From Larkinella sp965227735 (GTDB lineage Bacteria > Bacteroidota > Bacteroidia > Cytophagales > Spirosomataceae): a stretch of 64,000 bases of DNA. Shown piece after piece: positions 25,364 to 33,850 of this stretch; the first letter of the stretch is position 1, and each line of letters begins with the position of its first letter. The position numbers were made by a program, and so were the translations under genes. The stretch is from the NCBI RefSeq assembly GCF_965227735.1, contig NZ_OZ245776.1:992001-1056000 (forward strand), in the 5' to 3' direction. The notes under the pieces were generated by a model. That model was not told where the DNA came from. It saw only the letters and a list, made by a program, of their open reading frames with translations, and made no database searches.

Positions 25364-27757
25364 TCAAAATTTATACCCTAAACTCAACCGGAAATTGCGG
25401 GGTGCCTCGGCCTGCCAGTAATAGGCCCGGCTCCAGGCGTAATAGGCCCCCGAATACAGATACGCATCCAGAATATTGTTCACATTCAGCGCAACACTCA
25501 TGCGGTTATTCTGCCAGGAAATAGCGCCATCCAGCCGGAAGGTGTTGGGCAGTGTCGGCTTGTCGTCGACGGCATCCGAAAACCAGCCGTAGCGGTCGAG
25601 TTGCCACTGATACCCGAGCGAAGCACCCAATCCCTGCAAGACACCCTTCCGCAAGCGGTGCGACAGCCAGGCGTTGGTCACGTGTTTGCTAAAACCGGGA
25701 ACCGGCAGTCCCACGTTTTCCGACTTCGTATCTTTCGTAATCTTGCCATCGGTGTAGGCATAATTGATCACCAGATTCATACCGGGCAACAGTTCGCCCC
25801 GAACGTCCACTTCAACCCCTTTGGTTTGGGTCTCGCCCAGTTGAATTGAATAATTGGGGTTGGTCGGATCGGTCGTCAACACATTGTTTTTCGTGATCTG
25901 ATACACCGAAACCGTCGAGTTCCAGCGACCGTCGGCCCAGTCTTTCTTCAAACCGGCTTCAAGGTTGTTGCCGGTAATCGGATCGAAGGCTCTGCCCTGC
26001 CGGTCGGCACCCGACTGCGGCACGAAGGCCTGATCGTACAAAGCGTATACCGAGGTTTGTTTATTGATCGAACCGCTGATCCCGACGCGGGGGGTGAACT
26101 TCGTTTCATTCGTTCCGGCTCCGTACTGGCTGTCTTTCACCGATGTCAGCCGACCCGCCAGTGTCAACCGAATCCGGTCCTGCCAGAACCGCAGTTCGTC
26201 CTGGACGTATAAACCGGTGAATGACTGACTCATAACGTTGACACCGGCCCGGGCGCGCAGACTGGCCGAGCGGTCGAATTTCGGAATCAAATGCGCGGGC
26301 AGGTAATAATTCGGGGTATTGGAGTTGAACACGAAGGTGCTGTCATAGAGCGGAAAACTCTGACCCCAGTCGGCCACGTATTTCTTGTTTCCCAGATCCA
26401 GCCCGCCCAGAATCCGGTGAACGACCGGGCCGGTTGTCACTTCGCCATTGACAAAAATCTGTCCGAATTTGCTTTCGTTGGCGGCATCCCAGATTCCATT
26501 GTAGCTGTAAATCCGCCCGTCGGTTTTCGCCGAATCGGCCCAAAGCGAACTTCCCACCTGGTTATAATTGAAATACGCCAGTTGACCCGTCAGTTTCCAG
26601 TTGTCACTGATTTGGTGCTCAAAAATCAGGAAAGCGCTGTGGTCATGAATAACCGTGGGGTCGAGGTTGGCAAAGGAGTTGGTCGCATTGCGGGGCTGTT
26701 TGGCCAGGCCATTGGCGTCGAATACATACGCGGAACCAATCGCCGACATCTGGGAATACTGGTAGGTATATTCGGCCGTAATCGACGTCTGCTCGTTGAT
26801 TTTGTACTTCACCACCGGCGCAATCGTATACCGGTTATTGAATTCGAAATCGCGGTGCGAGCCTCTCGACTGCCCCATTACGTTCAGCCGATACAACAGA
26901 CGGCTGTCCTGACTCAGTTTACCGTCCAGATCGAGGGTGGCGCGGTAGGTATCAAAACTTCCGACCGAAAAGGCGGCTTCGCCCCGGGTCACACCGGTCG
27001 GCTTTTTGGTCACGACGTTATAAAAACCACTCGGTTCGCCGTTGGCCATCATAAACCCGGCCGGGCCTTTCACAAACTCGATCCGTTCCACCATCGACAG
27101 ATCTTCCGCCAGCGGCCCCCAGGTCGATTGCACGTTCATCCCATTGCGGAAAGGTGCCACCCGCGATCCACGCATGTTCAGCCGGGCGTAATTGTCCCAG
27201 TGCTCCTGCCGGGTGACGCCACTGACGTTCCGGGAAACGCCTTCCAGCATGTCGAAAATCTGCTGGTCAGCCAGCAACTGCCGGTTTACCACCTGAATGT
27301 TTTGCGGCACTTCCAGCAAGGGTGTTTTCAGTCGCAGACTGGACGAAGGCACATCGGTCTTATACGTATTTTTCCCTTCGACCACCACTTCATCCAGTTG
27401 TTCGGCGTTTTCGAGCACGGTCAGATCGGGCACCTGAGTGGTTTCACCGGCCACCACCGTCACGGCCTGGCGAATGCGGGCGTGACCCACGCGGCTGATG
27501 ACCAGCACCTGCGGACCAGCCGGAACATTCGGGATGAGGTATTCACCGGATTCGTTGGTGATGGTTCCCAGGCGGGTTCCCGCCACGCGAACGTTGACCT
27601 GGGCCAGTGGTCGGCTGTCGGCAGTGCGGGTTTTTCCGGTAATCGAACCTGTATTTTGAGCCATTGCCGAAAAGCAAAACAGACTCATACAGAGTACAGA
27701 CAAGGGTATAAAGAGACGGTTTTTTAACGTAGATCTGGTCATTACGATTGTATTCAC
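25364..27757 (-). CDS. TonB-dependent siderophore receptor
   Basis: 797 residues. A signal peptide (TRSTLKNRLFIPLSVLCMSLFCFSAMA, before QNTGSITG) precedes a carboxypeptidase-regulatory-like domain (about 35-110), then a plug domain (SSSLRLKTPLLEVPQNIQVVNRQLL, IEFVKGPAGFMMANGEPSGFYNVVTKKP) and a 22-strand barrel ending in RNFRLSLGYKF. The plug sequence with the GEPSG-FYN pattern is typical of siderophore receptors (TIGR01783 type). ATG 27742 (MTRS) is an alternative start that gives the same signal. A -7/-33 promoter sits just upstream. Operon with the PepSY protein. Iron limitation would be the expected signal, but no Fur box was found by eye. Confidence 0.93.
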   Translation of the reverse strand: MNTIVMTRSTLKNRLFIPLSVLCMSLFCFSAMAQNTGSITGKTRTADSRPLAQVNVRVAGTRLGTITNESGEYLIPNVPAGPQVLVISRVGHARIRQAVTVVAGETTQVPDLTVLENAEQLDEVVVEGKNTYKTDVPSSSLRLKTPLLEVPQNIQVVNRQLLADQQIFDMLEGVSRNVSGVTRQEHWDNYARLNMRGSRVAPFRNGMNVQSTWGPLAEDLSMVERIEFVKGPAGFMMANGEPSGFYNVVTKKPTGVTRGEAAFSVGSFDTYRATLDLDGKLSQDSRLLYRLNVMGQSRGSHRDFEFNNRYTIAPVVKYKINEQTSITAEYTYQYSQMSAIGSAYVFDANGLAKQPRNATNSFANLDPTVIHDHSAFLIFEHQISDNWKLTGQLAYFNYNQVGSSLWADSAKTDGRIYSYNGIWDAANESKFGQIFVNGEVTTGPVVHRILGGLDLGNKKYVADWGQSFPLYDSTFVFNSNTPNYYLPAHLIPKFDRSASLRARAGVNVMSQSFTGLYVQDELRFWQDRIRLTLAGRLTSVKDSQYGAGTNETKFTPRVGISGSINKQTSVYALYDQAFVPQSGADRQGRAFDPITGNNLEAGLKKDWADGRWNSTVSVYQITKNNVLTTDPTNPNYSIQLGETQTKGVEVDVRGELLPGMNLVINYAYTDGKITKDTKSENVGLPVPGFSKHVTNAWLSHRLRKGVLQGLGASLGYQWQLDRYGWFSDAVDDKPTLPNTFRLDGAISWQNNRMSVALNVNNILDAYLYSGAYYAWSRAYYWQAEAPRNFRLSLGYKF

Positions 27758-27785
27758 AAATATTATTTAGACTAATTATCGATTA

Positions 27786-27816
27786 CAAAGGTATATCCGA
27801 ACGGATTGCGTCCCAA
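27786..27816 (-). promoter_or_regulatory. Bacteroidota-type promoter of the TonB receptor operon
   Basis: On the minus strand TTG (complement of 27814-27816) is followed, 20 bases later, by TACCTTTG (complement of 27786-27793). Both match the TTG/TAnnTTTG -33/-7 pattern with correct spacing. The -7 box is 29 bases from ATG 27757. Confidence 0.65.
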
Positions 27817-27895
27817 TATTTTCATCAAAATTTTAGTCGAATTTGGCGAAAACCGGCTCCAGCCTGTGAAAAGCGCATTTTTTCTGGTGAAAAAC

Positions 27896-28489
27896 TTATG
27901 GTTTGCTCACAAACCGGTTGCCTTTCACATAAAACCGGTAGGGCAATTCTGCGCCCTGCGTGATGCCAATGCGCGTAGTCGTCACCATGTCGATATCATT
28001 CAGCACACTGGGGCGAATGTAAATACCGGATCCGGTGAGTGAGTGGAAGTTGTGATCCCGCGAGATGCCCATGGCAATCACCAGTTTCCCGGGGCCGCTG
28101 GTCAGTCCGCGCAAACCGGCTTTGGTAGCGGGATCGAGGTTCCGCCGGTCGCCCATCAGGCCGATGCCTTCAGTGGGTTCGAGCGCCCGAATCAGAACGG
28201 CCTCCCCCACGTCTTCCGGCCCCGTAACGACGTTCAGGCAATGGTAAAACCCGTAAATCAGGTACACATACAGCGTTCCCGCCGGACCGAACATGGCCGC
28301 ATTGCGGGCGGTTTTGCGTCGGTAGGCGTGGCAGGCCGGGTCGCCGGTCAGGTAGGCTTCGGTTTCCACGATGATGCCCGCCGTGGTTCCTTCCGGGCTT
28401 TCGTGTACCAGTTCGCAGCCCAGCAAACGCCGGGAGAGCGTGAGGGTATTGTGATTTTCGTAAAATTCGGGCGGGAGTTTGGATAGCAT
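27896..28489 (-). CDS. mpg: 3-methyladenine DNA glycosylase (AAG/Mpg type)
   Basis: Removes alkylated purines from DNA in base excision repair. 197 residues, matching the bacterial Mpg size. The family core is clear: ETEAYLTGDPACHA with catalytic Glu44, intercalating-site Tyr46 and His54, then MFGPAGTLYVYLIYGFYHCLNVV, SGPGKLVIAMGI and TTRIGITQGAELPYRFY. It starts at ATG 28489. The gene is probably monocistronic and is divergent from the Rpn-type nuclease. The gap to the next leftward gene (138 bases) contains the promoter of the TonB receptor gene. Confidence 0.94.
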   Translation of the reverse strand: MLSKLPPEFYENHNTLTLSRRLLGCELVHESPEGTTAGIIVETEAYLTGDPACHAYRRKTARNAAMFGPAGTLYVYLIYGFYHCLNVVTGPEDVGEAVLIRALEPTEGIGLMGDRRNLDPATKAGLRGLTSGPGKLVIAMGISRDHNFHSLTGSGIYIRPSVLNDIDMVTTTRIGITQGAELPYRFYVKGNRFVSKP

Positions 28490-28647
28490 AACGACAACGT
28501 CAAAAGATAACAGGATTTGCAGTCAGGCTTCATAGGTAAACTGCTATACCAACAACGACTTTTCTACACAAAACTCCCAGAATTTCCAATATTTCAGACA
28601 GTTCAAACTTTTTTTGCTTTTACAAGCATTAATTTAGCTAATGTACC

Positions 28648-29463
28648 GTGAAACAGAGCCGTCAGGTCAATCAATACGACAAAATTTTTCGCGAAAACCT
28701 GGAAGCAGTTATACCGAACTTTGTCAATCAGGTATTAGGCATCACGGTGGTTGTTGCGGAAGAAATTCCGGATGACATTCAACATACAAAAGAGCGAAAA
28801 CCCGATTTGCTGAAGAAAATAACCGATGACAAAGGCAGAACCTTCATTTTACACCTGGAATTTCAGGTATTCGATGAATCCGAGATGGTTTACCGGATGG
28901 CTGAATATGACATTATGCTCTTGCGTAAATACAGGCTTCCGGTTGAACAATACGTTATTTATTTAGGCGCGGGGCAGCCTAAAATGCCGGTACGCTTTTC
29001 GGGCCCCAAACATCAATTTGAATTTTCATTAATCATCTTCTCCACAATTGACTACCGCCTGTTTCTGAAATCGAACGAAGCAGCAGAAATCGTTTTAGGG
29101 ATTCTGGGTAGTTTTCAGGGAGAACCGCCCGAACAAGCACTTCGAAACATTGCCAATCGAATTGCAGAAATTTCTCATAGCGATTTCTCGTTGAAAAGGT
29201 ATTATGCGCAATTGCGTATATTAGCCCAATTACGTAGCTTAGAATTAGAACTTACAAAAGTCATGATACGCGCTTCGGATTTTTTTAAGGAAGAAAGAGA
29301 CCCACTCTATATGCGTGGAGTTGAAAAGGAAGGTCTAAAAAAGAATATAGACTTTACCAAAGCCTTACTGGCGGAAAACAAGTTCAGCATCGAGGATATT
29401 GCCCGTTTGGTGGACGTATCGGTTGATTTTGTCAAGCAGATGAAGAAAGAGATGGAACAATAG
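28648..29463 (+). CDS. Rpn-type recombination-promoting nuclease / PD-(D/E)XK transposase-like protein
   Basis: 271 residues starting at GTG 28648. No in-frame ATG fits. The PD-(D/E)XK core can be read as Asp53 in KPDLLKKI and Glu71-x-Gln73 in ILHLEFQVF, as in Rpn/YhgA-like proteins. RKYRLPVEQYVIYLG follows as in that family. The C-terminus (LLAENKFSIEDIARLVDVSVDFVKQMKKEM) is a helix-turn-helix-like tail common in Bacteroidota and cyanobacterial members. RpnA of E. coli is a DNA endonuclease that stimulates RecA-independent recombination. Whether this one is active is unknown. The gene and its 5' gap are visibly AT-richer than the neighbours, a sign of transfer. The next gene starts one base after its stop. 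Confidence 0.85.
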   Translation: MKQSRQVNQYDKIFRENLEAVIPNFVNQVLGITVVVAEEIPDDIQHTKERKPDLLKKITDDKGRTFILHLEFQVFDESEMVYRMAEYDIMLLRKYRLPVEQYVIYLGAGQPKMPVRFSGPKHQFEFSLIIFSTIDYRLFLKSNEAAEIVLGILGSFQGEPPEQALRNIANRIAEISHSDFSLKRYYAQLRILAQLRSLELELTKVMIRASDFFKEERDPLYMRGVEKEGLKKNIDFTKALLAENKFSIEDIARLVDVSVDFVKQMKKEMEQ

Positions 29464-29464
29464 C

Positions 29465-30517
29465 ATGGAAAAAGTTCTTGTGGTTGGCATGGGAAAAGTC
29501 GGCTCGCTGGTCGGGATTCTCCTCAACAAACGCTTCACAGTAACCGGTTTCGACAAACTGCCACCGGCCTACGACCTTCCCTTCCAGGTCATTTCTGGTG
29601 ATGTTACCGATGAAACCACCCTCCGGCAAAACCTTGCCGATTTCGACGCCGTGGTTTCCTGCCTGCCCTACAACCTGAACCTGCCGATTGCCACCACCGC
29701 CTGGGAGTTGGGCCTTCATTATTTCGATCTGACGGAAGACGTTCCGACCACTACCGCCATTCGCCTGATGGCCGAAACCGCCAAAGCCGTTATGGCCCCG
29801 CAGTGTGGGCTGGCACCGGGCCTGATCGGCATTGTAGGCGCCGACCTCGCCAAACGGTTCACCAAACTGCGGGATATCGAACTGCGCGTGGGCGCTCTGC
29901 CGCGCTATCCGAACGGCCTGTTGGGCTATTCGTTTACGTGGTCGCCCGCCGGGGTGATCAATGAATACCTGAACGATTGTGAAGTAATTTCAAACGGCGT
30001 TTTCAAAACCGTTCCGGCCCTTGATGGCATCGAAGTGATTAATATTGAAGGGCAGGAATTTGAAGCCTTTAGCACCTCCGGCGGCCTGGGAACCATGTGC
30101 GAAACCTACGCCGGGCAGGTCGATACGCTGAATTACAAGACCATTCGCTACCCCGGTCACGCCAAACTGATGCGGTTTTTGTTGTATGAACTGATTCTAA
30201 AAGACAAACGCGTTTTGGTCGAGCAGATTCTGACCGAAGCCAAACCGCCCGTGCAGGCCGATGTGGTCTATGTGTATGCTGTGGTCGAAGGCTGGAAAGG
30301 AGCGGTTCTCGAACGCGAAGAGTTTTACCGCGCCTATCATCCCCGCGAAATCGACGGACAAGCCTGGCGCGCCATCTCCTGGACCACCGCCGGATCGGTA
30401 GCCGCCGTCGTTGAGCTGGTGGCCGACGGACTTCTGCCCCAAAAAGGCTTCCTCAAACAGGAAGACATTCCGCTCGAACACCTGCTCGCAACTCAGAACG
30501 GAGCGTTTTTCAACTAG
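29465..30517 (+). CDS. Saccharopine dehydrogenase-like oxidoreductase
   Basis: 350 residues with a Rossmann fold at the start (VLVVGMGKVGSLVGILL) and the saccharopine-dehydrogenase pattern FDAVVSCLPYNLNLPIATTAWE, GLHYFDLTEDV, CGLAPGLIGIVGADLA, then a C-terminal catalytic half (PVQADVVYVYAVVEGWKG). In lysine catabolism this enzyme type makes or cleaves saccharopine with NAD(P). Homologues also act in other amino-acid pathways. ATG 29465 comes one base after the nuclease stop, so translation may be coupled to it although the two genes have different composition. It converges with yicC, with a long palindrome between. An ALDH7 gene is 8 kb away. Confidence 0.85.
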   Translation: MEKVLVVGMGKVGSLVGILLNKRFTVTGFDKLPPAYDLPFQVISGDVTDETTLRQNLADFDAVVSCLPYNLNLPIATTAWELGLHYFDLTEDVPTTTAIRLMAETAKAVMAPQCGLAPGLIGIVGADLAKRFTKLRDIELRVGALPRYPNGLLGYSFTWSPAGVINEYLNDCEVISNGVFKTVPALDGIEVINIEGQEFEAFSTSGGLGTMCETYAGQVDTLNYKTIRYPGHAKLMRFLLYELILKDKRVLVEQILTEAKPPVQADVVYVYAVVEGWKGAVLEREEFYRAYHPREIDGQAWRAISWTTAGSVAAVVELVADGLLPQKGFLKQEDIPLEHLLATQNGAFFN

Positions 30518-30521
30518 CCGG

Positions 30522-30657
30522 GCCCTGACAGTGCCGGGCCGTCGAAACGGTCGAAGACCCTGTCAGCGGCTTGAAAGACGCTCTGAAAACCCGGACTAAG
30601 CAGGAATGGCCGCTGACAGGGTCTTCGACCGCTGTCAGGGCCCGGCACTGTCAGGGC
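30522..30657. repeat. Palindromic element K, two nested perfect arms
   Basis: Outer arms 30522-30539 and 30640-30657 (18 bp, GCCCTGACAGTGCCGGGC) and inner arms 30548-30569 and 30610-30631 (22 bp, CGGTCGAAGACCCTGTCAGC...) are perfect. The right end touches the yicC stop codon. The words CTGTCAG and CTGACAG occur several times in the arms. Confidence 0.92.
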
Positions 30658-31548
30658 TTAGATCACATTCAGCGTCTGCTCCTTGATTTTCTCCAGTTCG
30701 TCTTTCATCTGCACCACCAGCCGCTGAATGGCGGCATCGTTGGCTTTGGAACCGATCGTGTTGATTTCCCGGCCAATCTCCTGCGCAATGAAATTAAGTT
30801 TTTTACCATTGGCCTCCTCAGCCGCCAGCACTTCCATAAAGTAACTCAGGTGGTTTTTCAAACGGACTTTCTCTTCGGAAATGTCAAACTTCTCGATGTA
30901 ATAAATCAGTTCCTGCTCAAACCGGTTCTGGTCAAATTCGTCACTGCCCATCAATTCGACCACCATGCCGCGAACCCGTTCGCGAACCGCCGGAATGCGC
31001 TTCACATCCTGCACCTCGATCAGCGTCAGCCGGTCGGTAATGATCTGGATGTATTCTCTGAACTTGATTTCCAGTCCGTTGCCCTCCTGCTGCCGGAATT
31101 CGTCACATTTCCGAACGGCTTCCAGGGCGGTCAACTGAATCAATTCCCAATCACTGGCGGCCGTATCCGACGCACTGGAGGCTTCCGAATTGAAGGCATT
31201 AGGCTGTTGCAAAGCCAGTTTGAACAGATCACCATCCGACACATCCAGCAAGAGCCCCTGCGAGGATTCGCGGAGGTCTTTCAGATAGGCTTCAATCAGC
31301 GGGCGGTTTACGGTCACACCCGGCCGCACATCCGACAGGCGGGTCACATTCAGCGACAGTTCCACTTTGCCGCGCTCCAGTTTCTGCGTGAGCAGATTTC
31401 GCAATTCAACTTCTTTATCGGAGAACACCCTCGGTAACCGGCAATAAATATCCAGAAACTTAGAATTCAACGTTTTTACTTCAGCAGTTACCGTCAGCCC
31501 ATTGGCTTCCTGGGTGGCGCTGCCGAACCCGGTCATCGATTTTAGCAT
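30658..31548 (-). CDS. yicC: YicC family endoribonuclease
   Basis: 296 residues. The family starts MLKSMTGFG, seen here exactly, and ends with IGREINTIGSKANDAAIQRL and MKDELEKIKEQTLNVI, nearly the consensus. NSKFLDIYCRLPRVFSDKEVELR is also characteristic. YicC of E. coli is reported to be an endoribonuclease that cleaves small RNAs. The role in Bacteroidota is not known. pdxA lies 6 bases upstream on the same strand, so they form an operon. Confidence 0.95.
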   Translation of the reverse strand: MLKSMTGFGSATQEANGLTVTAEVKTLNSKFLDIYCRLPRVFSDKEVELRNLLTQKLERGKVELSLNVTRLSDVRPGVTVNRPLIEAYLKDLRESSQGLLLDVSDGDLFKLALQQPNAFNSEASSASDTAASDWELIQLTALEAVRKCDEFRQQEGNGLEIKFREYIQIITDRLTLIEVQDVKRIPAVRERVRGMVVELMGSDEFDQNRFEQELIYYIEKFDISEEKVRLKNHLSYFMEVLAAEEANGKKLNFIAQEIGREINTIGSKANDAAIQRLVVQMKDELEKIKEQTLNVI

Positions 31549-31554
31549 AATTTT

Positions 31555-32715
31555 TTAAGCAGACTGCTCACTTATTTTACCACTTGGCGTTTTCTTATTC
31601 AAGGCATTCCGTTCAATTTCCGCCATTTCTTTGCGGTATTTCGACACATCGCAGGCCACATAAATCGCCTGAATCATCGAAGTTTCGTCGGCCAGGTTTT
31701 TTCCGGCAATGTCGTACGCCGTGCCGTGGTCGGGGGAAGTGCGAACCACCGGCATCCCGGCCGTAAAATTGACACCCTCGTCGAACGCAATGGTTTTGAA
31801 GGGAATCAGCCCCTGATCGTGGTACATGGCCAGCACGGCATCATACTTGCGATACGCCCGGGTCCCGAAAAAACCGTCCGATGCAAACGGCCCGTAAATC
31901 AACTGCCCCTTGTTGCGCAATTCCTGAATCAGCGGTTTCAAAATTTCCTGCTCCTCGTTGCCCAGCAACCCCTCTTCGCCCGCGTGCGGGTTGAGCCCCA
32001 GCACGGCAATGCGCGGTTTTCGGATGCCAAAATCGCCCCGCAAGGATTGGTACATCAACTGCAGTTTCTGCAACACTTTCTCTTTCGTGATGTTCGACCG
32101 GATCCGACCCAGCGGAATATGGCCCGTTACAACACCAACCCGCAACACGTCGCTCACCAGAAACATCAGGTTTTCTTTCACCCCAAACGCTTCGGCAAAA
32201 TATTCGGTATGACCCGGAAATTGAAAAGTTTCGGTCTGAATGTTATTTTTATTAATCGGAGCTGTCACGATGGCATCCAGATGACCCGCCTTGAGGTCTT
32301 CCGTCGCCCGTTGCAAACACGCCAGCGCGGCCTGTCCGGCTTCGGGCGTCACTTTGCCCGGCTGGACTTCCTGCCCCTGCCGATCGCCCCCCGGATTGCC
32401 GCCCTGGTCGTTCCAGCAGGTGATGACGTTGGTAAACTTCGGATTGGCCTGCCCAACCTGCTGAATCCCGTTCAGGTTCCAGTCTTTCAACGACAGGCCA
32501 CTTTGCTGCAACATATTCCGATAACGGTTCAAAACGCGCATCGAACCATAGATAACCGGGGTGCAGATTTTCTGCAAGCGGTTGTGTTGCAGGGCTTTCA
32601 GGATGACTTCCGGCCCAATCCCGTTGTAATCCCCGAGGGTGATTCCGATGACTGGCCGACGGGTTTGGGGTTCCGGTTGGCGTTCGTTATTTTTCTCCGA
32701 TTGGCGCGGTTCCAT
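31555..32715 (-). CDS. pdxA: 4-hydroxythreonine-4-phosphate dehydrogenase PdxA
   Basis: Third step of de novo pyridoxal phosphate synthesis (DXP-dependent route). NAD-dependent with a divalent metal. 386 residues, with a polar extension before the fold starts at VIGITLGDYNGIGPEVILKAL. Other motifs: TAPINKNNI, FPGHTEYFAEAFGV, GLNPHAGEEGLLG and AMYHDQGLIPFKTIAFDEGVNFTAGMP, with His and Asp metal ligands in GHTEY and the C-terminal half. YNGIGPE in place of the proteobacterial PAGIGPE resembles Bacteroidota homologues. The ATG at 32715 gives about 20 extra polar residues. Operon with yicC. Confidence 0.96.
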   Translation of the reverse strand: MEPRQSEKNNERQPEPQTRRPVIGITLGDYNGIGPEVILKALQHNRLQKICTPVIYGSMRVLNRYRNMLQQSGLSLKDWNLNGIQQVGQANPKFTNVITCWNDQGGNPGGDRQGQEVQPGKVTPEAGQAALACLQRATEDLKAGHLDAIVTAPINKNNIQTETFQFPGHTEYFAEAFGVKENLMFLVSDVLRVGVVTGHIPLGRIRSNITKEKVLQKLQLMYQSLRGDFGIRKPRIAVLGLNPHAGEEGLLGNEEQEILKPLIQELRNKGQLIYGPFASDGFFGTRAYRKYDAVLAMYHDQGLIPFKTIAFDEGVNFTAGMPVVRTSPDHGTAYDIAGKNLADETSMIQAIYVACDVSKYRKEMAEIERNALNKKTPSGKISEQSA

Positions 32716-32872
32716 TTAAGTTATTAGTTTCGCCCTTGTGTTCGATTGAACGATGAACAACGCCTGCTGAACAGCGGTTTTTCTGCCCGAAGCACCTCGC
32801 AAGCGTTCTCAGATCGTGTTCATTAGTCATGGTTCATGGTTCATTTTTTTGCAAGTTACAAAAACCATACGG

Positions 32873-33850
32873 ATGTCCCAGATTCAGCCCATAATCCTGA
32901 TTGCCGACGAAATGCACCCCTCGCTGTTTCCCATGCTCGAACGGGCGGGGTTTGCCTTTCGGTATGAACCCAAAATCTCGCGAAGTGCGCTTATTGAGCA
33001 GATCGCCGATTACGAAGGGTTGCTGATCCGGAGTAAAACGCCGGTCGATGCCGAAGTGCTGGAAGCGGCCCAACGGCTCCTTTTTATCGGCCGCGCCGGG
33101 GCCGGGCTCGACCTGATTGATCTCGAACAGGCCCGCCAGCGAAACATTCAGGTTTTTCACGCGGGGGAAGGCAACCGCGATGCCGTGGCCGAACACACGG
33201 TGGGCATGCTGCTGGGCTTGCTGGCCAACATTGCCAAAGGCGACCGGGAAGTGCGCCGGGGCGTTTGGGATCGGGAAGGAAACCGGGGCTATGAACTGGG
33301 CAGCCTGACCGTCGGCATCGTCGGGTTTGGCAACAACGGCCGGGCCACGGCGCGTCGGCTCAGCGGTTTTGGATGCCGGGTGTTGTGTTACGACAAATAC
33401 CTGACGCAGTATGCCGGTGCCTACGCCCAGGAAGCCGAAATGGAACAAATTCTGGAAGAAGCCGACGTGCTGAGCCTGCACGTTCCGCTGACCGACGAAA
33501 CCCGGATGATGATCGGCGATGCGTTCATCGAACGCGTTGAAAAGCCGTTTTTTCTGATCAATATTGCCCGGGGTGAAATCGTATCCCTGCCTGCACTGGT
33601 GCGGGGACTGGAAAGTGGAAAAGTCCGGGGGGCGTGTCTGGACGTATTGGAAAATGAAAAACTCGCCAAACTGACGCCCGATCAGCAAGCGGCATTCGAT
33701 TACCTGCGAAATTCGGACCGGGTTTTGCTGACGCCCCACGTGGCGGGTTGGACCCACGAAAGTTACGTCCGCATCAATGAAGTGCTGGTGAGCCAATTGA
33801 AAACCGTACTTCCTGACAACCACCCTGACTTTAACGTTCAAGCCCGGTAA
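32873..33850 (+). CDS. D-2-hydroxyacid dehydrogenase
   Basis: 325 residues from ATG 32873 (MSQIQPIILIADE). The frame opens further upstream at 32816, but that part is not protein-like. NAD binding: VGIVGFGNNGRATARRL (148-163). Catalytic residues in family order: Arg233 in NIARGEIV, Glu262 in DVLENEKL, His289 in LTPHVAGWTHES. It resembles 3-phosphoglycerate dehydrogenase (SerA) and related hydroxyacid dehydrogenases. The lack of a C-terminal ACT domain does not decide between them. The stop overlaps the next ATG (TAATG at 33848), so it is translationally coupled to the serine hydrolase. Confidence 0.92.
   Translation: MSQIQPIILIADEMHPSLFPMLERAGFAFRYEPKISRSALIEQIADYEGLLIRSKTPVDAEVLEAAQRLLFIGRAGAGLDLIDLEQARQRNIQVFHAGEGNRDAVAEHTVGMLLGLLANIAKGDREVRRGVWDREGNRGYELGSLTVGIVGFGNNGRATARRLSGFGCRVLCYDKYLTQYAGAYAQEAEMEQILEEADVLSLHVPLTDETRMMIGDAFIERVEKPFFLINIARGEIVSLPALVRGLESGKVRGACLDVLENEKLAKLTPDQQAAFDYLRNSDRVLLTPHVAGWTHESYVRINEVLVSQLKTVLPDNHPDFNVQAR

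Noticed and set aside
26291..27727. 478-codon open frame antisense to the TonB receptor
   Set aside because: It lies wholly opposite a well-supported receptor gene and its product has no recognisable motifs. GC-rich third positions open such antisense frames here.
31726..32727. 333-codon open frame antisense to pdxA
   Set aside because: Same reason: PdxA is unmistakable on the other strand, and the antisense product is Arg/His/Gln-rich without domains.
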